The notes: a model not told the origin generated them from the letters alone. Positions 23,380 to 33,149 are shown, counted from the first letter of the stretch. The stretch: DNA of 48,150 nt from an uncultured Faecalibacterium sp. (GCA_944385995.1 CALWZL010000009.1:1-48150); one strand, 5' to 3'. Program-made: numbers and translations.

Positions 23380-25644
23380 ATGCCAAAGACGGTGGGCGTT
23401 GCGGTGAGTCATGCAGCCTTCCACTTTGATAAGCTGTATACCTATGGGGTGATGCCCGACCAGCAGGACGCCGTCCGGCTGGGGAGCATGGTGCTGGTGC
23501 CCTTTGGGCGGGGGAGCCGTCCCCGGATGGGGGTGGTGCTGGCCTGCGACGCCGAGCCCGAGAGCGCCAAATTGAAAGTTCTGTTTGACGTGGCGCCGGC
23601 GTCGGCCTGCCTGACCCCGGAACTGCTGGAACTGGTGCGGTTTTTGAAGGCGAGGACCTTCTGCACCTGGTACGAAGCGGTCAAGGCGGTGATCCCCTAC
23701 GGAGCCCAGTACAAGCCGGCCCTGGCCCCCGACGGGGTGACCCCGGTGCTCCAGAAGCAGCTGACCCGCCACACCGAGACCTTGTACCGGCTGGCGGCGC
23801 CCCTGCCCCCAAAGCCCAAACCCACCGCCAAACAGCTGGCGGCGGTGGCCCTGCTGGGAGGCGGGCCCCGGACCCAGGCCGACCTGGAAGCCCACGGCAT
23901 CAGCCGGGCGGTGGCGGAAAACCTCTGCGCCAAGGGCGTTCTGGCCAAAGAGCAGGTGAATAAATCCCTGGACCTCTACGCCCACATCCCCCGGCAGACC
24001 GAGCGGCTGGAGCTGACCGCCGAACAGCAGGCGGCCTGCGACGCCCTTTCCCCCCACCTGGAGACGGGGCAGGCCCATACTGCTTTGCTGTACGGGGTGA
24101 CCGGCAGCGGCAAGACCCTGGTGTTTTTGCATCTGATCGAGCGGTGCCTGGCCCTGGGCAAAAAGGCCCTGGTGCTGGTGCCCGAAATCAGCCTCACCCC
24201 TCAGATGATCCGCCGGCTGAAAGAGCGGTTCGGCAAGCGGGTGGCGGTGCAGCATTCGGCCCTGAATCACACCGAGCGTCTGCTCCAGTGGCAGATGATC
24301 CAGGACGGCGGGGCGGACATCGTGGTGGGCACCCGCAGCGCCGTCTTTGCCCCCCTGGAACAGATCGGGCTGATCGTCATCGACGAGGAACAGGAGCACA
24401 CCTACCGGTCCGAGTCGGCCCCCCGGTATTCGGCCCACGAGGTGGCCCGGTGGCGGGCCGCCAAAAACGGGGCCCTGCTTCTGCTGGCCAGCGCCACCCC
24501 CAGCACCGAGACCTTTTATGAGGCCCGGGCGGGGCGGGTGCAGCTGGTGCGGCTGACCCAGCGGTACGCCGGCCAGCCTTTGCCGGCGGTCCAGATGGTG
24601 GATATGCGGGCCGAGCTGGCCGCCGGGAACCCCCGGGAAATCAGCCTGGCCCTGGAGGACGCCATCCGGGAAAATCTGGATGCGCACAAGCAGACCATCC
24701 TGCTTTTGAACCGGCGGGGCTACCAGACCATGGCCCAGTGCGAGGATTGCCGGGAGGTGCTCAAGTGCCCCAGGTGCAGCGTCCCCATGGTCTACCACAA
24801 AGACGGGGGCGGGCGGGTGCTCTGCCACTACTGCGGCACCCAGATTCAGCCCCGGCCCGCCGTATGTCCGGCCTGCGGGGGCAAGCTCCAATACCGGGGC
24901 TTCGGCACCCAGAAGGCGGAAGAGGAGCTGGCGGCCCTGTTTCCCGAGGCCCGCATCCTGCGGATGGACCAGGACACCACCGCCGCCAAGGACGCCCACG
25001 AAACCTTGCTGGCCCGGTTTGCCCGCCATGAATACGACATCATGGTGGGGACCCAGATGGTGGCCAAGGGCCTGGACTTTGAGGATGTGACCCTGGTGGG
25101 GGTGCTGGGGATTGATTCCCTGCTGTTTGCCCAGGGCTTTCGGGCCTATGAGACGGTGTTCAGCCTGGTGACCCAGGTGGTGGGCCGCAGCGGCCGGGCG
25201 TCCAGCCCGGGCCGGGCCATCATCCAGACCACCGACCCCGGCAACCCTGTCCTCAACCTGGCCGCCGCCCAGGACTATGACGCTTTTTTCGCCCAGGAGA
25301 TCGAGTACCGCAAACTGGGCCTCTATCCGCCCTTTTGCAGTTTGTGCATTGTGAGCTTTTCGGGCAAAAAGGAAGGGGAGGTGGCCAAAGCCGCCGCCCG
25401 GTTTGCCCAGCTGCTGGGCCAGGAGGCCGCCAAACAGCCGGATATTCCTTTGCGGGTGCTGGGCCCCACCCCGGGCAGCATCCTCAAGATCAATGACATT
25501 TACCGCTATAAATTGACCGTCAAGTGCCGCAACGACAAGCGGTTCCGGGCCCTGCTGCGGCAGGTGCTGAGCTGTTACGAGGAGGAAAAACTCCCCGCCA
25601 AAGCCGCTGCCGCGGTGGATATGCACTCGGACGGAGACATATAA
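23380..25644 (+). CDS. priA: Primosomal protein N' (replication restart helicase)
   Basis: A 754-residue superfamily 2 helicase that reloads the replisome at collapsed forks. Residues about 1-100 form the 3'-OH DNA-binding domain (KLYTYGVMPDQ). The helicase has Walker A YGVTGSGKT, Walker B VIDEEQEHTY and motif III LLASATPS. The zinc-binding insertion has paired Cys motifs CEDC, CPRC, CHYC and CPAC. Motifs V and VI lie in VGTQMVAKGLDFEDV and TQVVGRSGRASSPG. The DEEQ reading of Walker B is usual in Clostridia. The C-terminal domain ends before 25644. Confidence 0.97.
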   Translation: MPKTVGVAVSHAAFHFDKLYTYGVMPDQQDAVRLGSMVLVPFGRGSRPRMGVVLACDAEPESAKLKVLFDVAPASACLTPELLELVRFLKARTFCTWYEAVKAVIPYGAQYKPALAPDGVTPVLQKQLTRHTETLYRLAAPLPPKPKPTAKQLAAVALLGGGPRTQADLEAHGISRAVAENLCAKGVLAKEQVNKSLDLYAHIPRQTERLELTAEQQAACDALSPHLETGQAHTALLYGVTGSGKTLVFLHLIERCLALGKKALVLVPEISLTPQMIRRLKERFGKRVAVQHSALNHTERLLQWQMIQDGGADIVVGTRSAVFAPLEQIGLIVIDEEQEHTYRSESAPRYSAHEVARWRAAKNGALLLLASATPSTETFYEARAGRVQLVRLTQRYAGQPLPAVQMVDMRAELAAGNPREISLALEDAIRENLDAHKQTILLLNRRGYQTMAQCEDCREVLKCPRCSVPMVYHKDGGGRVLCHYCGTQIQPRPAVCPACGGKLQYRGFGTQKAEEELAALFPEARILRMDQDTTAAKDAHETLLARFARHEYDIMVGTQMVAKGLDFEDVTLVGVLGIDSLLFAQGFRAYETVFSLVTQVVGRSGRASSPGRAIIQTTDPGNPVLNLAAAQDYDAFFAQEIEYRKLGLYPPFCSLCIVSFSGKKEGEVAKAAARFAQLLGQEAAKQPDIPLRVLGPTPGSILKINDIYRYKLTVKCRNDKRFRALLRQVLSCYEEEKLPAKAAAAVDMHSDGDI

Positions 25645-25698
25645 CAGAACAAGCCGGGGCAAAGTGCGCCCGGCGGAATGATTAGGAGAGGTGTTCGT

Positions 25699-26232
25699 AT
25701 GGCTATCCGCAACATTGTCAAAGAAGGCGATCCGATTCTGAATAAGGTTTGCCGCCCTGTGACCAAATTCGACGACCGTCTGGCCACCCTGCTGGACGAT
25801 ATGCACGAGACCATGATCGCCGCCGACGGCGTGGGTCTGGCAGGTCCCCAGGTGGGGATGCTCCGCCGGCTGTTTGTGGTGTGGGACGTTACCGACGCCC
25901 CCGAGGAGCTGCCCGAGGACTACGAGTACAAGTTCATCGACTTCATCAATCCCGAGATTCTGGCGGTGTCGGAGGAGGAGGAGACCCACTACGAGGGCTG
26001 CCTGTCCTTCCCGGGGCACAACGGCGCCGTGACCCGTCCGGTGGCGGTGAAGGTCCGGGCCCAGGACCGGCACGGCGAATGGTTTGAGCTGGAGGCCGAC
26101 GGCCTGCTGGGCCGCTGCATCCAGCACGAGAACGACCATCTGGACGGCATCACCATCATGCAGTCCAGCGATTACTTCTACGAGGACACCGAGGAGGGCC
26201 GCGCCGAGGCCCGGAAAGCGAAGGAGCAGTAA
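25699..26232 (+). CDS. def: Peptide deformylase
   Basis: A 177-residue metalloenzyme removing the N-formyl group from nascent proteins. Motif 1 is GVGLAGPQVG, motif 2 EGCLSFPG (metal-ligand Cys) and motif 3 QHENDHLDG (HEXXH, with two His ligands and the catalytic Glu). The ATG 25699 has AGGAGAGGTG just upstream; the Met at 25678 lies before it. The stop is followed at once by fmt, whose product adds the formyl group that Def removes. Confidence 0.96.
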   Translation: MAIRNIVKEGDPILNKVCRPVTKFDDRLATLLDDMHETMIAADGVGLAGPQVGMLRRLFVVWDVTDAPEELPEDYEYKFIDFINPEILAVSEEEETHYEGCLSFPGHNGAVTRPVAVKVRAQDRHGEWFELEADGLLGRCIQHENDHLDGITIMQSSDYFYEDTEEGRAEARKAKEQ

Positions 26233-27153
26233 ATGCGGATTTTGTTCATGGGAACGCCGGACATTGCGGCGTCCTGCCTGGAGGCGCTGTACGCCGCCGG
26301 CCATGCGATCTGCGGCGTATACACCCGGCGGGATAAGCCGGTGGGCCGCAAACAGGTGCTGACCCCGCCGCCGGTGAAAACGGCGGCCCAGGCCCACGGC
26401 ACCCCGGTGTTCCAGCCCCGGACCCTGCGGGACGGCGGCGAGGACGCCAACATCCGGGCCCTGGCCCCCGAATTGATCGTGGTGGTGGCCTATGGGTGCA
26501 TCCTGCCCCAGTCGGTGCTGGACATCCCGAAATTCGGCTGCATCAACCTGCATGTCTCCCTGCTGCCCAAATACCAGGGCAGTGCGCCGGTCCAGTGGGC
26601 GGTGCTGAACGGCGACGCCGAGACCGGCGTGTCCATCATGCAGATGGATGCCGGCCTGGACACCGGCGACGTGCTGGTCTGCGAGAAAATCGCCATCGAC
26701 CCCGAGGAAACCAGCGGCCAGCTGTTTGACCGGGTGGCCGCGGTGGGGGCCCGGGTGCTGTGCGAGGCGGTGCCTCAGATTGCCGCCGGCACTTTGACCC
26801 CGGTTCCCCAGGACCACGCCGCCGCCACCCTGGCCCCGCCCCTCTCGAAAGAGATGGCGGAGTTCCGCTGGACCGATTCGGCGGAGCACATCCACAACTG
26901 GGTCCGGGGGATGAACCCCTGGCCTTCGGCCTGGTTTGTCACCAGCGGCGGCCGCAAGGTCAAGGTCACCGAGAGCCGCCTGGCGGAGAGCGATGGCCGG
27001 GCCCCCGGCACCGTGATCGCCCTCAAGCCCCTGACGGTGGCCTGTGCCGACGGCGCGGTCCAGCTGCTGCGGGTGGTGCCGGAAGGCTCCAAGCCCATGG
27101 AGGGCAGCGCCTTCGCGGCGGGCCTGCGGCTCAAAGCGGGGGATCTCCTTTGA
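26233..27153 (+). CDS. fmt: Methionyl-tRNA formyltransferase
   Basis: A 306-residue enzyme that formylates Met-tRNAi using 10-formyl-tetrahydrofolate. It begins MRILFMGTPDIAASCLEAL and has the formyl-transfer motif SLLPKYQGSAPVQWA with Asn/His/Asp catalytic residues (INLHVSLLP, DTGDVL). The C-terminal OB-like domain that holds the tRNA covers about residues 205-306. It is directly downstream of def, and its stop overlaps the TTG start of rsmB. Confidence 0.97.
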   Translation: MRILFMGTPDIAASCLEALYAAGHAICGVYTRRDKPVGRKQVLTPPPVKTAAQAHGTPVFQPRTLRDGGEDANIRALAPELIVVVAYGCILPQSVLDIPKFGCINLHVSLLPKYQGSAPVQWAVLNGDAETGVSIMQMDAGLDTGDVLVCEKIAIDPEETSGQLFDRVAAVGARVLCEAVPQIAAGTLTPVPQDHAAATLAPPLSKEMAEFRWTDSAEHIHNWVRGMNPWPSAWFVTSGGRKVKVTESRLAESDGRAPGTVIALKPLTVACADGAVQLLRVVPEGSKPMEGSAFAAGLRLKAGDLL

Positions 27154-28472
27154 GGCCGGCGGGGTCCCGGGGGGCGGCGGCTGCGGCCCTGGTCCATCAG
27201 GAACAGGGCGGCTACGCCAACCTGGTGCTGGATGCCGAACTGAACCGTTCCGGCCTCACCGGCCGGGACCGGGCCTTTGCCAGCGCCGTCTTTTATACCA
27301 CCCTGGAACATCAGGCCACCGCGGACTATATTCTGGGCCGGTTTCTGCCCAAGGGTCTGGCTAAGCTGGACCCGCCGGTCCGGGCGATTCTCCGCAGCGG
27401 TTTGGCCCAGGCCCGCTGGATGCAGGTACCGGCGGCCGCCGCCGTCAATGAGTCGGTCAAGCTGGTGCGCGCCTTCGGCAAGTCCAGCGCCGCCGGCCTG
27501 GTGAATGCGGTCCTCCGCAAGGCCTGCGCCTATGATCTGGATACCGCCGTCTTTGCCGACGAGGTGGAGCGGCTGATGGTGCTGGGGTCGGCGGGCCGGG
27601 ATGTGGCGGACTTTCTCCGCCAATACTACCCCGATGAGGCCCTGGCCATCCTCACCAGCCCGGCGGACGGGGGCAAAACCTCCCTCCGGGTCAACCCCCT
27701 CCGCACCACCCCCGAGGCCCTGGCGGAAGAACTGAAGGTCGCCGGCATCGGGGCGGTCCCCGGCCCGGTGCCGGGGAGCCTGCTGGCCGATTTTGCCGGC
27801 AGCCCCGCCGACACCGATTGGTTCCGGCTGGGGGACTTCCATGTGGAGGGACAGGCCAGCCAGCTTGCGGCCCTCTGTGTGGGGGCGCAGCCGGGGGAGA
27901 CGGTCATCGACCTGTGCGCCGCCCCCGGCGGCAAGACCCTGACCCTGGCCCAGGAAATGCAGGACAAGGGCCGGCTGCTCAGCTGCGACCACACCCCCCA
28001 GCGGGTGGGCCTGATCGAGACCGCCGCCCGGCGGATGAATCTGCACTGTGTCCAGCCCCTGGTGAATGACGCGGCCGTGCCCAATCCCGCCTTTCCCGCC
28101 GCCGACCGTGTGCTGGCGGACGTGCCATGCAGCGGCCTCGGGATTCTGGGCAAAAAGCCGGATATCCGCTACAAGACCCTGGACGAGGCCCGCCGCCGGG
28201 AACTGCTGGACACCCAGCGGGCCATCCTGGACAGCGCCGCCGGCTGCCTGAAGCCGGGGGGCCGTCTGGTCTACTCCACCTGTACCATCCACCCCGCAGA
28301 AAATCAGGACCAGGTCCGGGCTTTTCTGGCCCGGCGGCCGGATTTCCGGGTGATCGGGCCGGGGCTGCCTCTGCCCGCCGGCATGGAGCAGGGGGCGTAT
28401 GGCATCCTGTCGGTGCCGGGCCGCACCGGGATGGATGGATTTTTCATCTGTGTGATGCAGCGCGCTGAATAA
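27150..28472 (+). CDS. rsmB: 16S rRNA (cytosine-967 C5)-methyltransferase
   Basis: A 440-residue enzyme. Residues 1 to about 140 are a NusB-like RNA-binding domain, and about 165-440 the SAM-dependent methyltransferase. SAM binding is seen in DLCAAPGGKTL. Catalytic Cys residues lie in ADVPCSGLGILGKKPDIR and LVYSTCTIHPAENQDQV. The start is inferred as TTG 27150, which overlaps the fmt stop (TTGA) and gives the first residues of the NusB domain; no ATG or GTG lies in a suitable place. The frame extends further upstream, but only within fmt. Confidence 0.92.
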   Translation: MRPAGSRGAAAAALVHQEQGGYANLVLDAELNRSGLTGRDRAFASAVFYTTLEHQATADYILGRFLPKGLAKLDPPVRAILRSGLAQARWMQVPAAAAVNESVKLVRAFGKSSAAGLVNAVLRKACAYDLDTAVFADEVERLMVLGSAGRDVADFLRQYYPDEALAILTSPADGGKTSLRVNPLRTTPEALAEELKVAGIGAVPGPVPGSLLADFAGSPADTDWFRLGDFHVEGQASQLAALCVGAQPGETVIDLCAAPGGKTLTLAQEMQDKGRLLSCDHTPQRVGLIETAARRMNLHCVQPLVNDAAVPNPAFPAADRVLADVPCSGLGILGKKPDIRYKTLDEARRRELLDTQRAILDSAAGCLKPGGRLVYSTCTIHPAENQDQVRAFLARRPDFRVIGPGLPLPAGMEQGAYGILSVPGRTGMDGFFICVMQRAE

Positions 28473-28495
28473 GCCGCCGCGCAGGAGAATTTTCA

Positions 28496-29548
28496 ATGGA
28501 ACACAAACGCTGTATCTCATCTCTCACCGTCGAGGAGCTGGCCGCCGAGATGAAGGCCATGGGCCAGCCGGCCTTCCGGGCCAAACAGATTTTTCACTGG
28601 GTGCACCAGAAGCTGGTGACCGACTTTTCGGCCATGACCGACCAGCCCAAGGCCCTCATCGCCCGGCTCAGCGAGGCCTTTTACATCGCCGCGCCCGACA
28701 TCGAGCGCCGCCAGGAGGCCAAGGACGGCACCGTCAAGTATTTGCTGCGGATGGCCGACGGCAACTGCATCGAGACGGTGGTGATGCGGTACCACTACGG
28801 CTGCACCGTCTGCGTCTCCACCCAGGTGGGGTGCCGGATGGGCTGCCGGTTCTGCGCCTCCACCCAGGCGGGCCGGGTGCGGAACCTGGAGGCCGGGGAA
28901 ATCTGCTCGGAAGTCTACACCGCCCAGAAGGACATCGGGGAGCGGATCTCCCACATCGTCCTGATGGGCATCGGGGAGCCGCTGGACAACTTCGACGAGG
29001 TGATGAAGTTTTTGACCATCATTTCGTCCCCCGACGGGGTCAACATCGGGATGCGGAACATCAGCCTGTCTACCTGCGGCATTGTGCCCCAGATCGACCG
29101 GCTGGCCCAGCGCAAGCTCCAGCTGACCTTGTCCATCTCCCTCCACGCCCCCAACGACGCCATCCGCAGCAGCATGATGCCGGTGAACAACGCCTATCCG
29201 GTGGCCCAGCTGATGGATGCGGTCCGCCGCTACCAGGACACCACCGGCCGGCGGGTCAGCTTTGAATATTCGATGGTGCGGGGGGTCAACGATTCGGACG
29301 CCTGCGCCAAAGAGCTGGCGGGGCTGATTCGGGGAATGGGGGCCCATGTGAATCTGATTCCCATCAATCCGGTGGACGGCAGCCCCTATTCGGCCACCGA
29401 CGCCGAAAATGTCCGCCGTTTTCAGGCCAAGCTGACGAGCCTCGGTGTCAACGCCACCGTCCGCCGCCGGCTGGGCAGCGAGATCAGCGCCGCCTGCGGG
29501 CAGCTGCGCCGGGAAGAGATGGACGCAGCCGCCAGGACGGAACAATAA
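28496..29548 (+). CDS. rlmN: Dual-specificity RNA methyltransferase RlmN
   Basis: A 350-residue radical SAM enzyme that methylates C2 of adenine 2503 in 23S rRNA and adenine 37 in some tRNAs. The iron-sulphur motif CX3CX2C is in GCRMGCRFCAST. The methyl-carrier Cys is in the C-terminal region (ACGQLR), and the second catalytic Cys is in GCTVCVSTQVG. Helix motifs include ERISHIVLMGIGEPLDNFD. AGGAG precedes the start. Confidence 0.97.
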   Translation: MEHKRCISSLTVEELAAEMKAMGQPAFRAKQIFHWVHQKLVTDFSAMTDQPKALIARLSEAFYIAAPDIERRQEAKDGTVKYLLRMADGNCIETVVMRYHYGCTVCVSTQVGCRMGCRFCASTQAGRVRNLEAGEICSEVYTAQKDIGERISHIVLMGIGEPLDNFDEVMKFLTIISSPDGVNIGMRNISLSTCGIVPQIDRLAQRKLQLTLSISLHAPNDAIRSSMMPVNNAYPVAQLMDAVRRYQDTTGRRVSFEYSMVRGVNDSDACAKELAGLIRGMGAHVNLIPINPVDGSPYSATDAENVRRFQAKLTSLGVNATVRRRLGSEISAACGQLRREEMDAAARTEQ

Positions 29549-29560
29549 GAGGAGAAGCCT

Positions 29561-30310
29561 ATGAAACTTGCAGGGAAAACCGATGTAGGCCGGGTCCGGC
29601 GCGAGAACCAGGACGACTACCGCGCGGGGGAATTGCCCGGCGGGGCGGCCTGGGGCCTCGTGTGCGACGGCATGGGGGGCGCCCGGGGCGGTCGGGAGGC
29701 CTCCCACGGGGCCTGTGATGTCATCGAGCGGTCGTTCCAGGAACATTACAGCCACTGCGCCCACGGCAGTGAGGAACAGTTCCTGACCCAGGCGCTGGAA
29801 AACGCCAATCACTATATCTTCCAGAAATCCGCCCAGGAGGAATCCCTGGCCGGGATGGGCACCACGGTGGTCTGCGCCCTGGTGCGGGACGGCCGGGCCT
29901 ATATCTGCCACGCGGGGGACTCCCGGGCCTACCTGTTCCACGCCGGGCGGCTGCATCAGCTGACCCACGACCACTCCTATGTCCAGGAGCTGGTGGACTG
30001 CGGGACCATCACCCCCGAGGAGGCGGAGCACCACCCCCAAAAGAACATCATCACCAGGGCCCTGGGGGTGGACTACCGCCTTTCCCCCGACTGTACCTCG
30101 GTGGTGGTGCTGAAAGGGGATATGCTTTTGCTGTGCTCGGACGGGCTGACCAATGCGGTGCCCCTGGCCGAGATCGAGGCCCTGCTGGCCAGGGTCCCCT
30201 TCTATGACCTGCCCGACCGGCTGATCGAAGCGGCCAACGCGGCGGGCGGTCAGGACAACATCACCGCCCTTCTGCTGGGCATGGAACCGGTGGAGGTGCA
30301 GCATGGATAA
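29561..30310 (+). CDS. prpC: PP2C-type Ser/Thr protein phosphatase
   Basis: A 249-residue PPM phosphatase, the partner of the PASTA kinase next to it. Metal-binding motifs are GLVCDGMGG, GMGTTVVCALV, HAGDSRAYL and AGGQDNITALLL. It overlaps the kinase start by 8 nt. It should remove phosphate from targets of PrkC and from PrkC itself. Confidence 0.96.
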   Translation: MKLAGKTDVGRVRRENQDDYRAGELPGGAAWGLVCDGMGGARGGREASHGACDVIERSFQEHYSHCAHGSEEQFLTQALENANHYIFQKSAQEESLAGMGTTVVCALVRDGRAYICHAGDSRAYLFHAGRLHQLTHDHSYVQELVDCGTITPEEAEHHPQKNIITRALGVDYRLSPDCTSVVVLKGDMLLLCSDGLTNAVPLAEIEALLARVPFYDLPDRLIEAANAAGGQDNITALLLGMEPVEVQHG

Positions 30311-32207
30311 TCTGATCGGCCGGAAGCTGGACGGGCTGTATGAGGTCCGGGAGCTGATCGGCGCGGGCGGGATGGCCAACGTCTACAAGGCGGTGGTGGT
30401 GAGCCAGAACGGCCCCGTCCCGGCGGGGACGGTGGTGGCGGTGAAGGTGCTGCGGGCCGAGTTCATGCACGACCCCGACCTGGTCAACCGCTTCAAAAAC
30501 GAGTCCAAGGCCATCTCCCTGCTGCACCACCCCAACATCGTCAAGGTGTACGACGTGTCGGTCACCGACCGGCTCCAGTATATCGTGATGGAGTACGTCA
30601 ACGGGATGACCCTGCGGGAGTACCTGAACGAGCGGGGCGGCAAGCTGACCAGCCGGGAGACGGTCCACTTCATCTCCCAGATTTTGCAGGCCCTGGACCA
30701 CGCCCACCGCAACGGGGTGGTCCACCGGGACATCAAGCCCCAGAACATCATGCTGCTGGACAATGGCCAGCTGCGGATGATGGATTTCGGCATTGCCCGG
30801 ATCTCCCGGGCCGAAAATCAGCTGTTGGCCGGCAAGGCCATGGGCAGCGTACACTATATCAGTCCCGAACAGGCCCGGGGAGAGGTCACCGGCCCCCAGA
30901 GCGATATCTATTCGGTGGGCGTCATGATGTACGAGATGCTGTCGGGCAAGCTGCCCTTTGACGGCGACGACGCGGTGAAGGTGGCCATCAAGCAGATCAC
31001 CGACACCCCGCGGCCCCTGGCCCAGATCGCGCCGGGCACCCCCCGGGCCCTGGTGGAAATCACCGAAAAGGCCATGGCCAAGCTGCCCGCCAACCGGTAT
31101 GCCAGCGCCCAGGAGATGCTGGACGCCCTGGGGCGGTATGTGCGGGACCCGGATGTGGTTTTTGCCTACAAGTATATCACGGAGGAAGCACCTGCAAAGG
31201 TGGTCAAACAGACAATGAGCCAGAAAAGAGATCAGCGTACCGGCGGCGCCGGTTCCCGGACGCCCAAAAAACGGAAAAAGCGCTCGGTGTTCGTCCCGTC
31301 TTTGCTGGGCATCACGGTGGCCTTCGCGGTGGCCTGCGGGCTGCTGTGCCTGATGATTCTGAACAACAGCAGCAATTTCATCTCGGACCAGAAGGCGGAT
31401 ATCGTCCTGGAGGACTATGTGGGGATGACCCGCACCGAGGCCGAGGCCATCGACCAGGTCAGCTCCAACCAGATCAACATCGACTGGGTGGAGGAATACA
31501 GCTCCACCTACAGCGAGGGCTATATCTACAAGCAGTCGCCGGCGGCGGGCCGGATTGTCCGGGAAGGCCAGACGGTGACCCTGACGGTGAGCCTGGGCAC
31601 CCAGTATGTGACCATTCCCGACACCACCAACTATGTCCAGGCCGACGCCGAACAGCTGCTGCGGGACAGCGGCCTGTCGGTGCTGGTGGTCCAGAACGTG
31701 GAGCCCTCGGTGGCGGTGGGCGCGGTCATCCGCACCGACCCGGCGGCGGGCAGCACGGTGGCGGCGGGCAGCACCGTGGTGGTGTATGTCAGCCGGCAGC
31801 AGGTCAGCACCACCACCACCGTTCCGTCGGTGGTGGGCCTGTCGGTGAGCGACGCCCGGACCCTCCTGGTCCAGAACCGCCTGACCCTGGGCAGCCAGAC
31901 CCAGGCCTACAGCGACCAGCCGGCGGGCACCGTCATCGCCCAGGCGACGGCGGCCGGCGCCACCGTCAAGTTCAACACCCGGATCAACGTCACCGTCTCG
32001 GCCGGACCCGAGCCGGAACCCGAGGTGCCCGAGGCGCCCAGCAGTTCGGAGGAATCCGGCGGCAGCAGTAGCAGCAGCGGCAGCACCGGCGGCGACTGGT
32101 GGGGCGACCTGTGGGGCGGCGGAACCTCCTCCTCCGGCTCCAGCAGCCAGGGCGGGAATTCCAGCTCGGGAGACACCCCCACGGTCTGGCCCTGGGATTG
32201 GTTTTAA
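30303..32207 (+). CDS. prkC: Stk1-family PASTA Ser/Thr kinase (PrkC)
   Basis: A 634-residue membrane kinase. The kinase domain (about 9-270) has the glycine loop GAGGMANVYKA, VAVKVLRAEF, HRDIKPQNIM and DFGIAR. After a basic juxtamembrane part, one transmembrane helix lies near residues 336-360. Three PASTA repeats follow (about 360-425, 440-500, 505-565), thought to sense muropeptides or lipid II. The last 60 residues are Ser/Gly-rich and end with a Trp-rich tail (GDWWGDLWGGG and VWPWDWF), which is unusual. In Bacillus PrkC triggers germination and stationary-phase responses. Confidence 0.95.
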   Translation: MDNLIGRKLDGLYEVRELIGAGGMANVYKAVVVSQNGPVPAGTVVAVKVLRAEFMHDPDLVNRFKNESKAISLLHHPNIVKVYDVSVTDRLQYIVMEYVNGMTLREYLNERGGKLTSRETVHFISQILQALDHAHRNGVVHRDIKPQNIMLLDNGQLRMMDFGIARISRAENQLLAGKAMGSVHYISPEQARGEVTGPQSDIYSVGVMMYEMLSGKLPFDGDDAVKVAIKQITDTPRPLAQIAPGTPRALVEITEKAMAKLPANRYASAQEMLDALGRYVRDPDVVFAYKYITEEAPAKVVKQTMSQKRDQRTGGAGSRTPKKRKKRSVFVPSLLGITVAFAVACGLLCLMILNNSSNFISDQKADIVLEDYVGMTRTEAEAIDQVSSNQINIDWVEEYSSTYSEGYIYKQSPAAGRIVREGQTVTLTVSLGTQYVTIPDTTNYVQADAEQLLRDSGLSVLVVQNVEPSVAVGAVIRTDPAAGSTVAAGSTVVVYVSRQQVSTTTTVPSVVGLSVSDARTLLVQNRLTLGSQTQAYSDQPAGTVIAQATAAGATVKFNTRINVTVSAGPEPEPEVPEAPSSSEESGGSSSSSGSTGGDWWGDLWGGGTSSSGSSSQGGNSSSGDTPTVWPWDWF

Positions 32208-32219
32208 CGGGGGCGGCAG

Positions 32220-33107
32220 ATGGACGGATATATTATGAAGGGGATCGGCGGGTTCTACTACGTCAAGACCCCCGGCGGGGTGGTGGAGTGCAAGGCCCGC
32301 GGCATCTTCCGCAAACAAAAGCGCAGCCCGGTGGCGGGGGATCAGGTGACCCTGGCCACCGAGAACGGCGCGGCGGTGATTGCCGAGATCGCCCCCCGGA
32401 AAAATGTCTTTGTCCGGCCTCCGGTGGCCAACCTGGACGTGCTGTTCCTGGTGGCCAGCACCACCCAGCCCTCTCCCAGCACCCTGGTGCTGGATAAGCT
32501 GTCGGCCATCGCGGTGGACAAGGGGGTCCAGCCGGTCATCGTCTGCACCAAGGGCGATCTGGCCGGGGCGGACTTTTTGGAGAAAGCCTATGCCCTGTCC
32601 ACCCTTCCCTTCATCCGCATCGACTACGCCGCCGGCGAGGGCCTGGACGCGGTGAAAGAATGGATCAGCGGGCGGCTGTGCGCCTTCTGCGGCAATTCGG
32701 GGGTGGGCAAGTCCACCCTGCTCAACGCCCTCCTGCCCGAGGCGGGGCGGGAGACCGCCGCCATCAGCCAGAAGCTGGGCCGCGGCCGCCACACCACCCG
32801 GGAGGTCACCATCTTCGAGGCCTTCGGGGGGCGGATTGCCGACACCCCCGGCTTTGCCAGCCTGGAGGCGGGGCGGGCCGGGTTCATCCCCAAGGAAAAC
32901 CTGGAGCACGCCTTCCCGGAATTCGCCCCCTACCTGGGCAAATGCCAGTTTACCGGCTGTTCCCACCGCAGCGAAAAGGGTTGCGCGGTGCGGGCGGCTC
33001 TGGCCGAGGGCAAACTGTCCCGGACCCGGTACGACAGCTACTGCGCCATGTACGACGAGGTGAAGGACGTGAAGGACTGGGAACGCCGCCAGGAACCCAA
33101 ATTGTAA
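32220..33107 (+). CDS. rsgA: Ribosome small-subunit GTPase A
   Basis: A 295-residue GTPase acting in late 30S assembly. The motif order is circularly permuted: G4 VCTKGDL comes before G1 GNSGVGKSTLLN and G3 DTPGF. An N-terminal OB domain (about 1-65) is followed by the GTPase, and a C-terminal zinc knuckle has C, C, H, C in KCQFTGCSHRSEKGC. ATG 32220 is used; an in-frame ATG at 32235 (MKGIGGFYYV) is also possible. Confidence 0.95.
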   Translation: MDGYIMKGIGGFYYVKTPGGVVECKARGIFRKQKRSPVAGDQVTLATENGAAVIAEIAPRKNVFVRPPVANLDVLFLVASTTQPSPSTLVLDKLSAIAVDKGVQPVIVCTKGDLAGADFLEKAYALSTLPFIRIDYAAGEGLDAVKEWISGRLCAFCGNSGVGKSTLLNALLPEAGRETAAISQKLGRGRHTTREVTIFEAFGGRIADTPGFASLEAGRAGFIPKENLEHAFPEFAPYLGKCQFTGCSHRSEKGCAVRAALAEGKLSRTRYDSYCAMYDEVKDVKDWERRQEPKL

Positions 33108-33113
33108 CAGTCT

Positions 33114-33149
33114 GCGCCGCGGGAGCCAGAGGCCCCTGCGGCGCTTTTG
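33114..33149 (+). terminator. Terminator-like hairpin after rsgA
   Basis: GCGCCGC (33114-33120) pairs with GCGGCGC (33138-33144), extended by GGG/CCC with a bulge, followed by TTTT. It lies 6 nt after the rsgA stop and 25 nt before thiN. Confidence 0.75.

Noticed and set aside
24379-24396. DEEQ in place of DEAH/DEEH in the PriA Walker B as a defect
   Set aside because: DEEQ followed by EHTY is, as I recall, the usual form in clostridial PriA, and all other motifs are intact.
23284-26895. A 1203-codon open frame on the minus strand opposite priA, def and fmt
   Set aside because: It lies antisense to three well-conserved genes, has no ribosome site and has His/Gln/Gly-rich content typical of GC-rich shadows.
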